NCBI GenBank assembly: GCA_003427395.1
Contig: BFEA01000171.1
Location: 142,133-195,783 of the forward strand
Direction of reading: 5' to 3'
Length of the DNA: 53,651 bases
Source of the DNA: Chara braunii
Lineage: Eukaryota; Streptophyta; Charophyceae; Charales; Characeae
Position numbers and translations under genes: made by a program. The notes below the pieces were generated by a model. It was not told the DNA's origin and did not search any database. It saw only the letters and a program-made list of their open reading frames with translations. Below are positions 10,491-21,658 of the stretch, piece after piece; the first letter of the stretch is position 1, and each line of letters opens with the position of its first letter.

Positions 10491-11751
10491 ATGGCCTTGT
10501 GCCGGAATTCCCTTCCGTATTTGCAGACATCTTGTCGCACCAAACTCATCCGCAAGAAACGCTTGTACTATGCAGCAGCAGCAGGGACCGATGGGCCGGC
10601 ATTAAGAAACCCCCCCTCCCCTCCCCCCCCGCCCCCGCCCCAATGGCCTGGCCCACCTTGCACTTTTCGTCCTTTCCTTCTGCAAGCAGTCCTCTCGTTC
10701 TCATTTTACTAGAGGACATTAGCAATGTGGATGTCATCTCCTCTAGCTTGAGAAACATAGCGCAGAAAAAAAGTTAAAGGTGTCTACTTGGTGATTGGAA
10801 GCTTATATAGCCTTTCTGAGGGTGTGTACTCGTGATAATATGTTTTTGACTGAACTCTGGATGTGATAGCGGTCAGATACGTCAAGGTCCGTCTGCAATT
10901 CCAGTTATAGGTGCATGCATGAAATTCCTAGTGGGAGTATGCCCTCATGCTCTTACTTTACTTTCAGATCATGGCTTAGTTGTGGTCTTATGCCTAGTAG
11001 TACTTGAACACAGGTTGAAATCCAGCAGGTCCTCCNNNNNNNNNNNNNNNNNNNNNNNNNNNNNNNNNNNNNNNNCCCCCCCCTCTCATGCAGTAGTTCT
11101 GGGTGAGTAGTTCACTGTTATGTCACCACCTGAGCACCGTGTTGTCAGAGCTAAGATAATCGAATGTCAGTAAAAATCTCTCCAGACACTTGTGAGGGCT
11201 GGCGTCCCTGATATATAGAAGCACGCTGCACCTGTCTGCCACTGAAATGACAGTTCTGGAGCAGGATCAGCGATTGGGAGAAGAGAAGGTCAGAAGACGG
11301 TTTAGTGCTCGTGTCAGCTGTTCGTGAGGCTGCTACGGGTTGCAGGAAGGTGCTCATCATTCGGCTGAATGAGGGGTGCATAAAATGCACACCTATCGGA
11401 TCTAACTTGGTGTGCAAGGGTGGACAGGGGGTACTCCATTTTCCAATGGTCATCTCGCTGCCCAAAAAACAGAAAATGATAAAGAAATAAAATTATAGAG
11501 TATGGAGAAAGGAAAAGAGAAATTCGGAGAGACTGGTGCTGTTCTCCGGTAGACAGACGGCATGGAGAATGGCTGTACTCGAGGGTAAATATCGTGCCAG
11601 GTTGCCAACTGCAGCCATGCTACTACCCAATGAGTACTCACACCCTTGAACCTGGGGAAGATGGCAGGTGCAGGCATCCGGAGTAGGCAAAGCCCAAAAG
11701 GGGTCCGATGGGGTGTATTCCCGCCCGAATAGAAGGATAGATGGACGTTAT
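10491..11751. other. No recognised gene; assembly gap of 40 N at 11036-11075
   Basis: Short chance frames only. At 10825-10945 there is a degraded sequence with GTCAGATACGTC and GGGAGTATGCCC, possibly a CATACTCAC-family remnant. Confidence 0.4.
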
Positions 11752-11940
11752 TATACGCCATCCGGACAATCTCTGACCAATGGCAGTTTCTGGAAGGTGC
11801 TGCCCGGTGGGGCCGGTAATGGATTGAACCAGTCCCAGCTGATTATATGCCATCCGGACAATCTCTGGCCCATGGCAGTTTCTGGAAGATGTTGCCTGGT
11901 GGGGCCGGTACCGGGTTGACCACTCCCAGCTGGCCTCAGC
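11752..11940. repeat. Tandem duplication, 92-bp period
   Basis: Two copies share GCCATCCGGACAATCTCTG, a GGCAGTTTCTGGAAG block and a GGTGGGGCCGGTA block. They start at 11757 and 11849. The second copy differs at scattered positions, so it is not an assembly duplicate. Confidence 0.75.
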
Positions 11941-12018
11941 TTGCCCAGTAGACAGGGAAGAACCTCAGCGCTGACATTGATCACAGAAGATGGGAATAAA
12001 AAAGCACAGAAATGCAGG

Positions 12019-13252
12019 TGCGAGGATTTGAGCCCTCGGCAGTGCTGGAAAAGGTCTTGCCCGCCCTAAGTGAAGGCGGGCCTGCTAATATGTGCCAAGG
12101 CCTGGGTACAGGCCAGTGTGATCAGGCTAAAGGGCTGTTGGTATCTATATGCAGGCCTGAATCTGCGCAGTGGCCTTTCTTCGGCTCACCCCACATCTCA
12201 GCTGAGGCCCCGTACAGACTTGTGCCCGCCCTATTATTGTCAATTCTGCATGTGGGGTATCAGACCGTTGGAGCACGCCAGTTGGTTGCAGGGTAATGTG
12301 AGCCTTTCCCTGGCTTCTTCCGGAAGCAGCAGCTCGAGAGGCAGTTGAGCCCAGGGCACGTACAGTTGAGGCCCTGGGCGCGAGCCACCAGAGGCCGACA
12401 CATCACAGAGCGTCCGCGGGCCAATGGGAATGCAGAATCTTCGTCACATACTGGCCAGCAGCCAATGAGATCGCGGCGAACACTTGCAGCCTCATGGGCT
12501 ACCTGGGCGTGCCCAACCGTAAAGGGCCCAGGCCCGTAACAGCAACTGAGGGCGTGGGTGCAGACACTGGGGCCCGACTGGAAGCTACTGGAAACTCGTC
12601 CAGCCAGGCCCAGAGCTCGACAAAGCAGAGCTCACTTTCCATAAAGGGAAGTGAGTACGGCAGCCAGGGGGGATTCTGGCCGTGTCCTTGCTGGCGGCAG
12701 CGCTGCTGGTTTGAGCGCTGGAGGCCGCTGGTAGGCCAAGGGCAGGAAGAGGCGCACACGGGAACATTGTGGTGTTGGGAGCTGGTGCTGCAACGGGCAC
12801 TGAGCAGGCATAGCGGCGCTTGCTCAGCGGAGGCTGGTGATGGTGATGGTGGTCCTTGGTTGTCGGGGATGCACACTGTGGGAAGTCAAGGGGTGATGTG
12901 AGAGGAGAGAGAACGTATCTGGCGTATGCTGGCGGTCTGCATTGGTGATAACGTCATGTACATTGGTCTTCGACATCGATGTGAGCCAGTTGCATGAACG
13001 TAGATAGGCATAGATAGGCCGAGTAGTGTAGGCTGGGCGCTGGGCGCCAGATAGTAGGAGCGACATTGGATGCTGTGTTGGTGAGACCAAGAGCGTCGAC
13101 GTTGACATATGAGTTCATTCTATTGCTCTTATTTGACGGTACCTTGGTGCATTGTGCTCTCTGCTTGGTACATGACTATCTGGGCTACTTCGTGATTCGG
13201 CAATCTGGACTTTGTCTATCGCTCTCACTCATATTCCTTCAATTTCCTTGCA
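12019..13252 (+). mobile_element. LTR of a Ty3/gypsy-type retrotransposon (LTR1)
   Basis: It begins TGCGAGGATTTGAGCCCTCG and ends TTTCCTTGCA, with canonical TG...CA termini. It is immediately followed by a tRNA primer-binding site, so this is a 5' LTR on the + strand. It shares its start, the GTGCCCGCCCTAAGT block, the TGGGCGTGCC block and its end with LTRs at 33060-34043 and 45630-46643, but is diverged and longer (about 1.23 kb against 0.98-1.01 kb). Confidence 0.75.
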
Positions 13253-13255
13253 ATT

Positions 13256-13267
13256 TGGTATCAGAGC
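13256..13267 (+). promoter_or_regulatory. Primer-binding site for initiator Met tRNA
   Basis: TGGTATCAGAGC lies 3 bp after the LTR end and is the standard plant LTR-retrotransposon primer-binding site, complementary to the 3' end of tRNA-iMet. Confidence 0.85.
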
Positions 13268-14468
13268 TGGTTCATAGATCACCGATCCCTGGCTCTGGCA
13301 TCTTGGTTACTTGGTGGGCTGACGAAGCTTCTACCCAGTGAGGATACTTCGATGCTGGCTGTATTGGTCCATCACGGGTAGAGGGGATTGGGACCGGAAG
13401 GCTGTGGCAACAACATTGTTTCCTGTGGCAACAGTGGATATAGGTGGAATGATGAGAGCATGCTGAGATGGCATTTTGGCTGAGGTGGCACTCCGTCATG
13501 TCGTGTGTGGTACCGAGGCTATGACCGGTCAGCAAAATGCACGTCGGCTCAAGTGGTGAGAAATCTGTGGTTGCGAGTAGCAATCTTCAGGTATGTTGTT
13601 CCCATACCTTATCTTCCAATCTCAATCTCTTCTTATCGTGAGGAAGAGAGTTTGGCTTGAGAGTCTTCTGCTCGGTGAGGAGTGGTGAGCGCTCTACCTC
13701 AAGAGTCGACATTCTTCCTGGTGGCACATCTGGCAGGAGAGGGCGGTGTCTCTGAAGGGCCCTGGTTGAAGCACGGGTCACGGTCACCATGCCAACCCAC
13801 GGGAGTAGATCACACAGGCTTTGCTGCTTTGTCCTTTGAGCTCTTTGCTGCGCTATAGAGGGATCGTGGACTGGCCAGTCCTATGTGAGACACTTACTAG
13901 ACCGTCTATAAAGAACCTCTGGTGGGGATCTGACACCTGGCTGTGATCGATGCCCTGTTTGCGACGTTAAATAATTCCTGAGGACTTCGGGGGATGTCCT
14001 TAAATTGCCTCTTGATCAGCCAGGTTGTCAGAGTAAGGCTCGTTGCACGCGAGGATAAAGAAAGCCCAGATCTGGCCATAAACGGGTTCCTGGGCACAGG
14101 GGTGGGCCGATAAGCACTCCTTAGACACCGCTGCTTGATGGTGCAAAACAGAATCGTCGGATACAGGGGAGGAAAGGTTCCAATTGGTGCTTGCACACAA
14201 TCATGAATGTTTCCATCCTCCATGCATCTGCAGAAGTGATTTTATTTTTATTTTGATTAGTTGAGGTGTTTACAGACTGCTGACACCTGACAGACATCAA
14301 TAGAGTAGTACTGTAGTAGTCTACCATTGTCAGTTCTGCTTATTGCTGCTGTTCGAGAACTGATCAAAGTAGAAGTAGGATCATTTGCAGAGCCTGTACA
14401 TTTTCTGTTCACACCGCCTGAACTGCGTTCTGATAATCGGACCAAATATTTATTTATTTATTTATCTT
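13268..14468. other. Retrotransposon leader and degraded interior, no gag-pol recognised
   Basis: Sequence after the primer-binding site should be the 5' leader of the element, but no open gag or pol frame follows. By 14.45 kb a TTTA-rich stretch and a U6 retrocopy interrupt it. The element body is deleted or lost. Confidence 0.4.
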
Positions 14469-14631
14469 TCAAGTCGGTCAGATCCGTCCTTCGGGACATC
14501 CGTTAAAATTGGAAGGATACAGAGAAGATTAGCATTGCCCCTGCACAAGTAAGGATGACACACGTAAATCGAGAAATGGTCCAAATTAAAAAAAATAAAA
14601 AAAAATAAAAAAAATCAAGTCAGTCAGATCC
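14469..14631 (+). pseudogene. U6 snRNA retrocopy with 17-bp target duplication
   Basis: U6 spans 14486-14582 (GTCCTTCGGGACATCCGTTA ... GAGAAATGGTCC) with an AAGT insertion in the CCTGCGCAAGG region. An A-rich tail follows (14588-14614). The flanks TCAAGTCGGTCAGATCC (14469-14485) and TCAAGTCAGTCAGATCC (14615-14631) match at 16 of 17 bases. Together these are the classical hallmarks of LINE-type reverse transcription. Confidence 0.9.
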
Positions 14632-14752
14632 TATGCTGTGGTAGGTACCAGCGACGACACTAGTGCAGACAGTGGTGACTGGTCTGCTATAGTTGAGTTG
14701 ATGAGCGGATGTAGTGGTGAGGAGGAGAGAGCTGACATCGGGGGGCTGACAT

Positions 14753-14826
14753 ACATGACTATCTGGACTACAGCGTGATTTTGCAATTTGGATTTCTGTC
14801 TAGCGCTGTCGCTCATATTCCTTGCA
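14753..14826 (+). mobile_element. LTR 3'-end fragment
   Basis: ACATGACTATCTGG.CTAC..CGTGATT followed by a GCTCATATTCCTTGCA end matches the last part of LTR1 (13170-13252). Only the terminal portion is recognisable. Confidence 0.5.
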
Positions 14827-14879
14827 TTTTGTTCCTAGTATCTAATCTGTATGCTCTACTATGCTGCAAACAAGAACTT

Positions 14880-14945
14880 ATCTTGAAGGATTGCCTACGG
14901 TTATCTTGAAGGATTGCCTACGGTTATCTTGAAGGATTTCCTACC
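14880..14945. repeat. 23-bp tandem repeat, three copies
   Basis: ATCTTGAAGGATTGCCTACG plus GTT is repeated three times (the third with TTTCC), ending about 35 bp before the kinase exon acceptor. It lies in the intron upstream of that exon. Confidence 0.85.
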
Positions 14946-14979
14946 TTACGGAATGAAATCGTTTATGCTTGCTGTCCAG

Positions 14980-15087
14980 GAATTATGTGAAGGCAAGCCA
15001 TACAACCATAAAACGGATGTTTGGGCTTTTGGCTGTCTTGTTTTCGAGTTGGCAACAGGGCATCCTCCTTTTGAGGCGATGAACCAG
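14980..15087 (+). CDS. NEK-type Ser/Thr protein kinase, exon with subdomain IX (partial gene)
   Basis: This 108-bp exon encodes 36 residues and is in phase 0 at both ends. It is bounded by an acceptor (GCTGTCCAG) and a donor (GTATGACT). It starts ELCEGKPYNHKTD and continues with DVWAFGCLVFEL, the kinase subdomain VIII-IX region: the E of the APE-like motif, then the conserved D, W and G of the aF helix, which stabilises the catalytic loop. The string LCEGKPYN.K(T/S)D.WA.GC is typical of NIMA-related kinases, which act in cell-cycle, microtubule and cilium functions. It joins in frame to the exon at 34378. The N-lobe, catalytic-loop HRD and DFG exons were not found upstream in the window and must lie further 5' or be lost. 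The tandem repeats just upstream are intronic. Confidence 0.85.
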
Positions 15088-15825
15088 GTATGACTGTCCC
15101 TCCTTTTCCTTTTTTTCGTTCCTTGTTTTATTCCTTGTTTTCTTTCGTCGTTCAGGATTCCCTCGAACACACCGTACCTCTCGTTCCCTGTTTTTTTCTT
15201 TCGTTGTTCGGGAATTAGCATTTTCACTTGAATACAACGTACCCTCATCATCACAAATGTATGCAAGTGATGTTTCCTGTCCGATGCAATCTTGATGAGG
15301 GTGCCTTGTGTTTGGGGTAAAACTGTGGGGTGTGTCCGATGGCTCCCTGTTGAATCTTTGCAGTTGTGCTGTAGCGCCGTAGTGTAAGCTGGCAGGACAT
15401 TTCAAGATATTGTTCATGCTATGGACAAATTGATGGAGAAGGGTATCACATGCTCACTAGAGAAACGCAAGATTGGTTGCGCTTTGCACAGTTTTGATTA
15501 ACCGCAAAGAGTCTGGTACGCAGAGTTGCATTTGGCTTTCATGACCAGTGATTGTGGGCTCACCAGTCAGGCTCAGCTGATCAGTAGATTGCCAATTTGG
15601 GTAGCTACAACAAAAAAGGCATGCCAACTTTTTGCATCTGTACAGCCACGGGCTCCCATCGGTGGATGTTTTGGGCATGCATCAAAATTTAAGACGGTGG
15701 TGGGGGTGGGGTGGGGGTTGGAGAGGGGAACTTTTGGTGTGTGGCGTGTGGGTGTCTTGAGAGGTGAGGCAGGGATTGCCAGCCTCATGTGTTTGTTATA
15801 CTTCATGAGTAAGGAAGCAGAGGGT

Positions 15826-16056
15826 GAGCAGCAGCAGCAGAAGGAGCAGAAAAAAGACGGAGAGGGCGGCAAGCCCGACAAGGATTCTGAGCATGCTACC
15901 TAGCAACATGCTCGAAGACCGGATGATGGAGGATGGAGAAAAAGGAGGAGGAGAAGAAGAAGAAGAAGAGGAAGAGGAAGAGGAAAAGGAAAAGGAAAAG
16001 GAAAATGAAGAAGACGCAGATGAAAAAAGAAGAAAAAGAGGAAGAAGAAGAATAGT
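15826..16056 (+). repeat. Polypurine (GAA/GGA)n tract
   Basis: Almost purely A/G sequence built of GAAGAAG, GAGGAAG and GAAAAG units, with a second shorter tract at 16243-16288. The encoded poly-E/K or poly-S/F frames are low complexity and not credible genes. Long purine strands can form triplex DNA. Confidence 0.8.
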
Positions 16057-16774
16057 GAAAACAGTGGCCATAGACTGTTTCTTGTACCTGCAACCATAGA
16101 CAGACATTTCACTTCTGCATGTACAGTTCTTAGTAGAAACGAGCATATTCCCCGACAGGTTTCAGCCAGGCTGCGTTTCTGGTACTCCTCAGGGAGCTTC
16201 TCCCAAGATCAGCCTTGCAGCACCACCAACTTCCCCAACCAGAGATGAAGGAGAAGAAAAAGAAGAAGAAAAAGAAGAAGAAGCAGGGTACTCTGAAAGT
16301 AGGAAGCGCTGAGGCAATAGCTGTCTGTTCTAAGGTAGATCTATTAATAATCCAGTTGTTAGTGGGTAAGCAACGATGGCACATTTGTCGTTGCAACGAA
16401 GTTATGATTTCCAGTATGAATACAAACTGTGAGAGCATGGCCTATCGATCCTTTAGCGTTTCAAGACTTGAAGCTAGAGGTGTCAGAAAAGTTACCACAG
16501 GATAACTGGCTTGTGGAGCCAACCTCTCTCTAGAACGACTGGGCACCTCTGATCATGACAGCGATTTTGGCGGCGATTTTTTGGGGGTGGGTGTCACAAA
16601 AGCACCCTTATCATGTCAATGGCAGTCCTCCTCTTGTTTTTGAAGGAAAAAAGGGTGGCCCCTGATATTATGCATTCCGAGTCAAATTTCAAAGTTTTCA
16701 AATTTATGAATTGTTAATTACCGGCGACATGTGTGTACCATTCAGCTGGATGGGCTGGGTACCACAAACATTTC

Positions 16775-17078
16775 TTAAAGGACCAGTACATTCGGGCCTC
16801 TTTGCGGCTTGGTGGATGAACTCTGCGCGCCAAGCTTTGCCGAACTGCCAGCGGCGCACATTTTTTTCTCTTTTGGCTGGTGCCGCCAGCCAATGTGGTC
16901 TGGTAGTCCTGAGCCCCTGAAATTTCTGAATTGGCTTGATTTTGGTTCGGTGCACTTCTTTGTTTCTTTTGGCTGGTGCCGCCAGCCATTGTGGTCTGGT
17001 AGTCCTGAGCCCCTGAAATTTCCGAATTGCTCGATTTCGGTTCTCAATTTTGCCTGGCCGATGTACTGGCGGTTCTAA
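16775..17078. mobile_element. TTAA hairpin element with internal 96-bp duplication
   Basis: The left end is TTAAAGGACCAGTACATTCG and the right end GTACTGGCGGTTCTAA. The interior includes GCGCGCCAAGCTTTGCCGAA and two core-containing blocks (TTTTGGCTGGTGCCGCCAGC... at 16871 and 16967) repeated at 96-bp spacing. Confidence 0.75.
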
Positions 17079-17223
17079 GGGAGATGTGGAAAGGGTTCGT
17101 AATGACAAGATGCAGGTAGAGAAGAGAGGGGGGGGGAAAAAGGAGATGCAGGGATGCAAGAGCTGGTGGGAGAAAGGGGGGACAGGGGGGTGGAGGGAGA
17201 GGGGGAACAGAGGGTGACAATTG

Positions 17224-17420
17224 TTAAACCACCAGTACATTTCCCAGCCATTTTTCGACGTGGCCGTGCTCACACTGCAAGTTTAGGGAGCCATCCTACT
17301 GAAACAAAATGGCTGGCGACGGCATCGCCAAAAAGAAGGCCCACGCTGGATCCTTTTTTTTCGGCGCGCAGGACGTTTCCAGGCTCGGCAAGGCAAGGGT
17401 CAAAAGTACTGGTGGTTTCA
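17224..17420. mobile_element. TTAA hairpin element copy
   Basis: The left end TTAAACCACCAGTACATTTC and right end AGTACTGGTGGTTTCA form inverted repeats. A core variant (AATGGCTGGCGACGGCATCG) lies inside. A polypurine stretch (17118-17215) precedes it. Confidence 0.75.
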
Positions 17421-17645
17421 GCCTTATGCTTACCTTACTCAACGTGATGACTACAAAAAATTTAGAGTGTGTAGGACATTCCACAAGTGAGTTTACGACA
17501 TTTACGAGAGGTTAGTCATGTGAATGGCGATGGGTTGGGTACCACGGTGATGCTTCTTAAGCCCACGAGTTGGCTTTTCTGACATGTCGAAGTGTGCGTA
17601 GGGCATTCTAAAATATTCAGTTTACAGAGGGTTGAGCATGTGAAC

Positions 17646-18221
17646 ACGATTGGGGCGAACACAATATTTAGGAAAGGATTGCTAAAAGAAACTTCGGCCT
17701 TCCTGACTCCCTTGAGCGGACCTAGCAGACGGGCATCACGGTTGTTGAGGCGATTGTCGGTCATGAATGCTTGTCGTGCAAGTGCGGCATCCTCCATGAG
17801 AAGTAATGCCAAATTGTCTAGTTCATTAAGACTGAAAATTGGAAGAACTTACCTTATTGGACGTTTTTCTCGTAATATGACTCTGTAGGACTCAGGAGTC
17901 GGTCAGTGATTGAGGGGAAAACGATTTGAGAATACGATTGGGGCGAACACAATATTTAGGAAAGGATTGCTAAAAGAAACTTCGGCCTTCCTGACTCCCT
18001 TGAGCGGACCTAGCAGACGGGCATCACGGTTGTTGAGGCGATTGTCGGTCATGAATGCTTGTCGTGCAAGTGCGGCATCCTCCATGAGAAGTAATGCCAA
18101 ATTGTCTAGTTCATTAAGACTGAAAATTGGAAGAACTTACCTTATTGGACGTTTTTCTCGTAATATGACTCTGTAGGACTCAGGAGTCGGTCAGTGATTG
18201 AGGGGAAAACGATTTGAGAAT
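17646..18221 (-). repeat. Perfect 288-bp tandem duplication with possible minus-strand exon
   Basis: 17646-17933 and 17934-18221 appear identical by eye over 288 bp. On the minus strand each unit has an open run of about 60 codons (LNELDNLALLLMEDAALARQ ... NPFLNIVFAPI) preceded by TTCCAATTTTCAG, a good splice acceptor. It looks protein-like, but I do not recognise the family. Perfect identity means a very recent duplication or an assembly duplication. Confidence 0.75.
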
Positions 18222-19033
18222 AGAGTACGTACGAGATGATCGTGGGCTTCATATCACCCCGTATTATCATCACTCGTCTCTACATGAGTTCAGGACTTAG
18301 CTCTGGACGTAACTGCAGTCACAGATTCATCCGCTTCATACAAGTACGAGTATGTTCTTTTTTTTTTTTTTTTTTTTTTTTAAGGTATGTTCTAAAAATC
18401 TCTGAACGTAAGTTGAAGACTATCTTGTCTGGATGACTGACTTCAACTCATGTTCAGAGATTCTTAACACGTACTGATGCTAGCACGTTTCCTAAATGTA
18501 TCTGACTGCAATTACAGCCAGACCTGGATGAATCTGACTGCAATTAAGTCCAGAGGGTAAAAAAAGTCGCTAGTGTGAGTATGCTCGTAGTCAGGCCAGT
18601 GCCGCCATCTTATCTGTCGGTGCAATCAGTTGACCCAGATCCATTTCCTCTTTTCGGTTCTGGGGGCTTTGTCAAGTACCATTTGTGGTATTTTGTGGAC
18701 ATGGATTCTTATGCCCCTTGTATACCAGTCATGTCAGTGAAGCACACAGATGTCCGGATAGGTCCGGACCCCAGTGGTGCTATATTAATGGTAATGAAGC
18801 ACGAACGTGACCATGATTAGGACCAGGTTTGTGCGTCCGAAACACGGATGTACAATCAGCAGGGACTGACCCTTAACTCCATCGCTCTTGCTTGCATGAG
18901 ATGCTGGACTCTTATTGCCCAGCTCGTGGCTTCCTCTGTGCTACTTCTTCAACGTCTCTGCTTTTAACCTCTTGTGCTCTGTCTGTTGTCCTCTGTCTCT
19001 GTCTTGCTGTCTTCTACATTACGTCTCCAACCA
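18222..19033. other. No gene; T run and element fragment
   Basis: A T run of about 24 lies near 18358-18381. At 18498-18600 there are two copies of ATCTGACTGCAATTA and a GTGTGAGTATGCTC end, a truncated CATACTCAC-family element. Confidence 0.5.
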
Positions 19034-19385
19034 TGGTCCTCGCTCCACTACTCACCAAATGTGCAAAATGAGAATGAATCTTCAACTAGAACATGGAAAG
19101 ATACATCATCATAGTTGTTGTCCTTTTTGCATGTAGCGAATAGTGGAGCGAGACCCCATGTCTGATAGATCTTTGGTCAAAGAAGGATACATCACCATAG
19201 TTTTTGTCTTTTGTGCATGTAGTGAGTAGTGGAGCGAGACCCCATGTCTGATAAATCTTTGGTCAAATAACGTTTCCTCTCTGACACACTCCCACACTGT
19301 GCATGTAGTGAGTAGTGGAGCGAGACCCCATGTCTGATAAATCCTTGGTCAAGTAAGGTCTCCTCGCTGACACACTCCCACACTG
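19034..19385. mobile_element. CACTACTC-family inverted-repeat element plus tandem copies of its right end
   Basis: The left end is GGTCCTCGCTCCACTACTC and the right end about GAATAGTGGAGCGAGACCCC (19034-19156). The interior is AAATGTGCAAAA..AGA.TGAATCTTC, matching three copies near 44.3-44.8 kb. The right end plus CATGTCTGATA.ATCTTTGGTC is then repeated twice more (19214 and 19300), at about 86-bp spacing. Confidence 0.7.
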
Positions 19386-19477
19386 TCCACCGATTCACCA
19401 TCTGTGCAATCGGACTGACTAGTGCCTGGTCCAGCTCACAAGGCTGGGCCTGACACGTGCCGACCTCTCTAATTAAT

Positions 19478-19748
19478 GGGATGCTATGCCTTCAGCATTG
19501 AATACCAGCAGCCTGGCTCGACGCCAGAAGTACCAGAAGTGATTGTGTGCCGGAGTCTTGACAAGCCATGGCAGTGGGGTCATGCATGCCCGCTCGGTGA
19601 AAACAGAGAGTGCATGACCTGTGCAGGCCTCTGTGGCTGCCGGGATGGTATGCCTGCCTTTGGCCTTGAAGATCAGCCTAGCTCGATGCCAGAAGTTAAG
19701 TGTGTGCTGGAGCCTGGACCAGCCCTGCCACTGGGGTCACACCCTCTC
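19478..19748. repeat. Diverged tandem duplication, about 170-bp period
   Basis: Two blocks share ATGC.TGCCTT, AGCCT.GCTCGA.GCCAGAAGT, TGTG..GGAG.CTTGGAC..GCC and a TGGGGTCA end, at 19478-19580 and 19648-19748. Short frames across it are not recognisable proteins. Confidence 0.5.
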
Positions 19749-20169
19749 AAGAATGGAGCTTTTTGGACTCCATTGTCGTTGCAGAAATTTGTTACGTAAC
19801 TTACGGCAAGATTTTTGTTATGAAAAACTACTATGTGAATGTCCCGGCTGAGGCTGGGAGGCCGTCTTTCCGGAGGTGTGGGGCCTGGATGACCTGAATG
19901 CAGGGCCTACGTGGCCCCTGCCTGGTATCAGGTATTGGAGATGGGCTGGACAATGCAGAGGGGGAATGTTCACCCTGCTGACAACAATGGGGCCCACCAC
20001 AGCACTCAACCCACCCTCTTTTTTTCCTCCAAGGGTTCAGAGCTGAATTGAGGTGGTAAATTGGACTGTGTCGCTGTGTAGTGCCTTATGGGACACTCTG
20101 GGGATAGCTTGTGCGGGTGCGGGTGCGGGGCTACCTGCCACCTGGCACCTACAGTTGAGCCCCAGGCTC

Positions 20170-20350
20170 TTCAAAAAGGACCATGTAGAATCGACTAGTC
20201 TCACAAAAACCCTTAGGCAGCCATGCCCAGGGGTACTTCATCCCCTGCCTTAGCACAAATGAGGCCTTGAGTTTCTGCACAGGCGTATTGAAACCCCCAG
20301 AGCAGCAGCTTTCAAAACATCCCTTAGGCAGCCACAGGTGTACTGAACCC
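20170..20350. repeat. Short diverged direct repeats (CCTTAGGCAGCCA)
   Basis: AAAACCCTTAGGCAGCCATG and AAACATCCCTTAGGCAGCCA are each followed by a GGTGTACTGAACCCC-like block. No gene is apparent. Confidence 0.45.
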
Positions 20351-20355
20351 CCTGA

Positions 20356-20466
20356 CTGCTGTCTTCCCCCGAACAGAACGCACCCGCATTTCGGCTGTAC
20401 CTGACCGGAAATATAGCTTCTCTACATTCATTGTCACGGTGCGTTATGTTTGGGGGAAGAGGGTAG
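20356..20466. mobile_element. CTTCCCCCGAAC-family inverted-repeat element
   Basis: The left end is GTCTTCCCCCGAACAGAACG then CACCC. The right end is GGTGCGTTATGTTTGGGGGA then AGAGGGTAG. The inverted repeats are about 28 bp and enclose TGTACCTGACCGGAAATATAG. Confidence 0.8.
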
Positions 20467-21317
20467 GGTCCCGTGCCCCTTCACAGTGCAGGGCACAAGT
20501 TACCCATTTTGTTCTGGTGTCGGCAACGTGTCATGTAATTAATCGAGGGCTATGGTGGACCCAGACACTATGCTCATTTTGATTATCGAATCTGAACTGC
20601 CCAAACTGCATCGTTGCTGCCTGAATCTGATCCGGGCCTAGGGGTAGGGGTGTGAAAGAAAGACTTGGACATCATACTTGAATACCTAAAGAAGCTGAAA
20701 CAACCTGTTTTTCTTGACTTTTTTGAAGACGTGTTTGAGAACCACTTTATTTATTCTGGAGAGGCATGTGGATGTCCTGTACGCGGACACCAGACAGGAG
20801 ACTGCAGACCCTCCTCCCACTGGCTTTCTGGATGCCTGCATTGTACCCATAATATCGTTCATCTTATTCTTGCTCGCGTGCTTTGCTCAATTGTCTCTCT
20901 TTCTCCTTAAACCCCAAATCCGTATCTGAACAAAGGATATGAATCTGCAGCAGTCCCGAGGGAACGGAGTATGCTTCGAGGCACATTTTGGTTTCAAATG
21001 GTGAAACCCCTCAGTGCGAGCCTGCTAACGTTTAGCTACGTTGGTATGGGAGAAACGCTGAGGGGCAAGGTCCCACTAATATGGATCACTCATTTTCTGG
21101 AAACGTTGAAATTTGTTAGACTCCCGGACCCTGATTTCCGGACTAGCCTCAAAATATCTGGACGGTTAAAAAAACTTTAAATGAATTCAAATCACAGTGT
21201 CACACAGCAATGACAGCATACCATTCTCCCCACTTTTGGACAAAACCCAAACACCCATACATACATGTGACTCACACGGAGCTTTGAAGGTTCCATTCAC
21301 TTCACAGATTTTCACCA
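20467..21317. other. No recognisable gene
   Basis: Short open frames only, no conserved motif. I see no clear repeats. Confidence 0.4.
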
Positions 21318-21658
21318 TTAAAGCACCAGTACGGCAGACCCTGAAGTGCGGAACCTAAATTTTGCACCGGGACGAGTCTAACTGTTCCCTGGTAGACCGG
21401 TACGTGGAAAGCATGGTGTCCATATGTACCACAGGAAGTTTCAGTAGAGGGGGCTTGTACTGGTGGTTTAAACTACCAGTGCATCCGAACCCCTTTTTAC
21501 CGAGGTGGATTTTTTTGCTACCTGCTCATCGCAAATTCTTTTCTTTTTGGCTGCTGCCGCCAGCCGAAGTGCTCCGGTAAACCGACCCCTGAAGGATTCG
21601 GCGCTGGCTGTGCAGCACTGGAGGAGGTCTTTGCCTGTGAAATTACTGGTGGTGTTCA
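21318..21658. mobile_element. Two TTAA hairpin elements sharing one TTAA
   Basis: The first copy runs 21318 (TTAAAGCACCAGTAC) to 21471 (GTACTGGTGGTTTAA). The second begins with the same TTAA at 21468 (TTAAACTACCAGTGC) and ends near 21658 (TTACTGGTGGTGTTCA), with core GGCTGCTGCCGCCAGCC. The shared TTAA suggests one element inserted into the terminal TTAA of the other. Confidence 0.75.

Noticed and set aside
15796-16146. Acidic or serine-rich frames over the polypurine tract
   Set aside because: They are low-complexity translations of GAA/GGA repeats on both strands, without exon signals.
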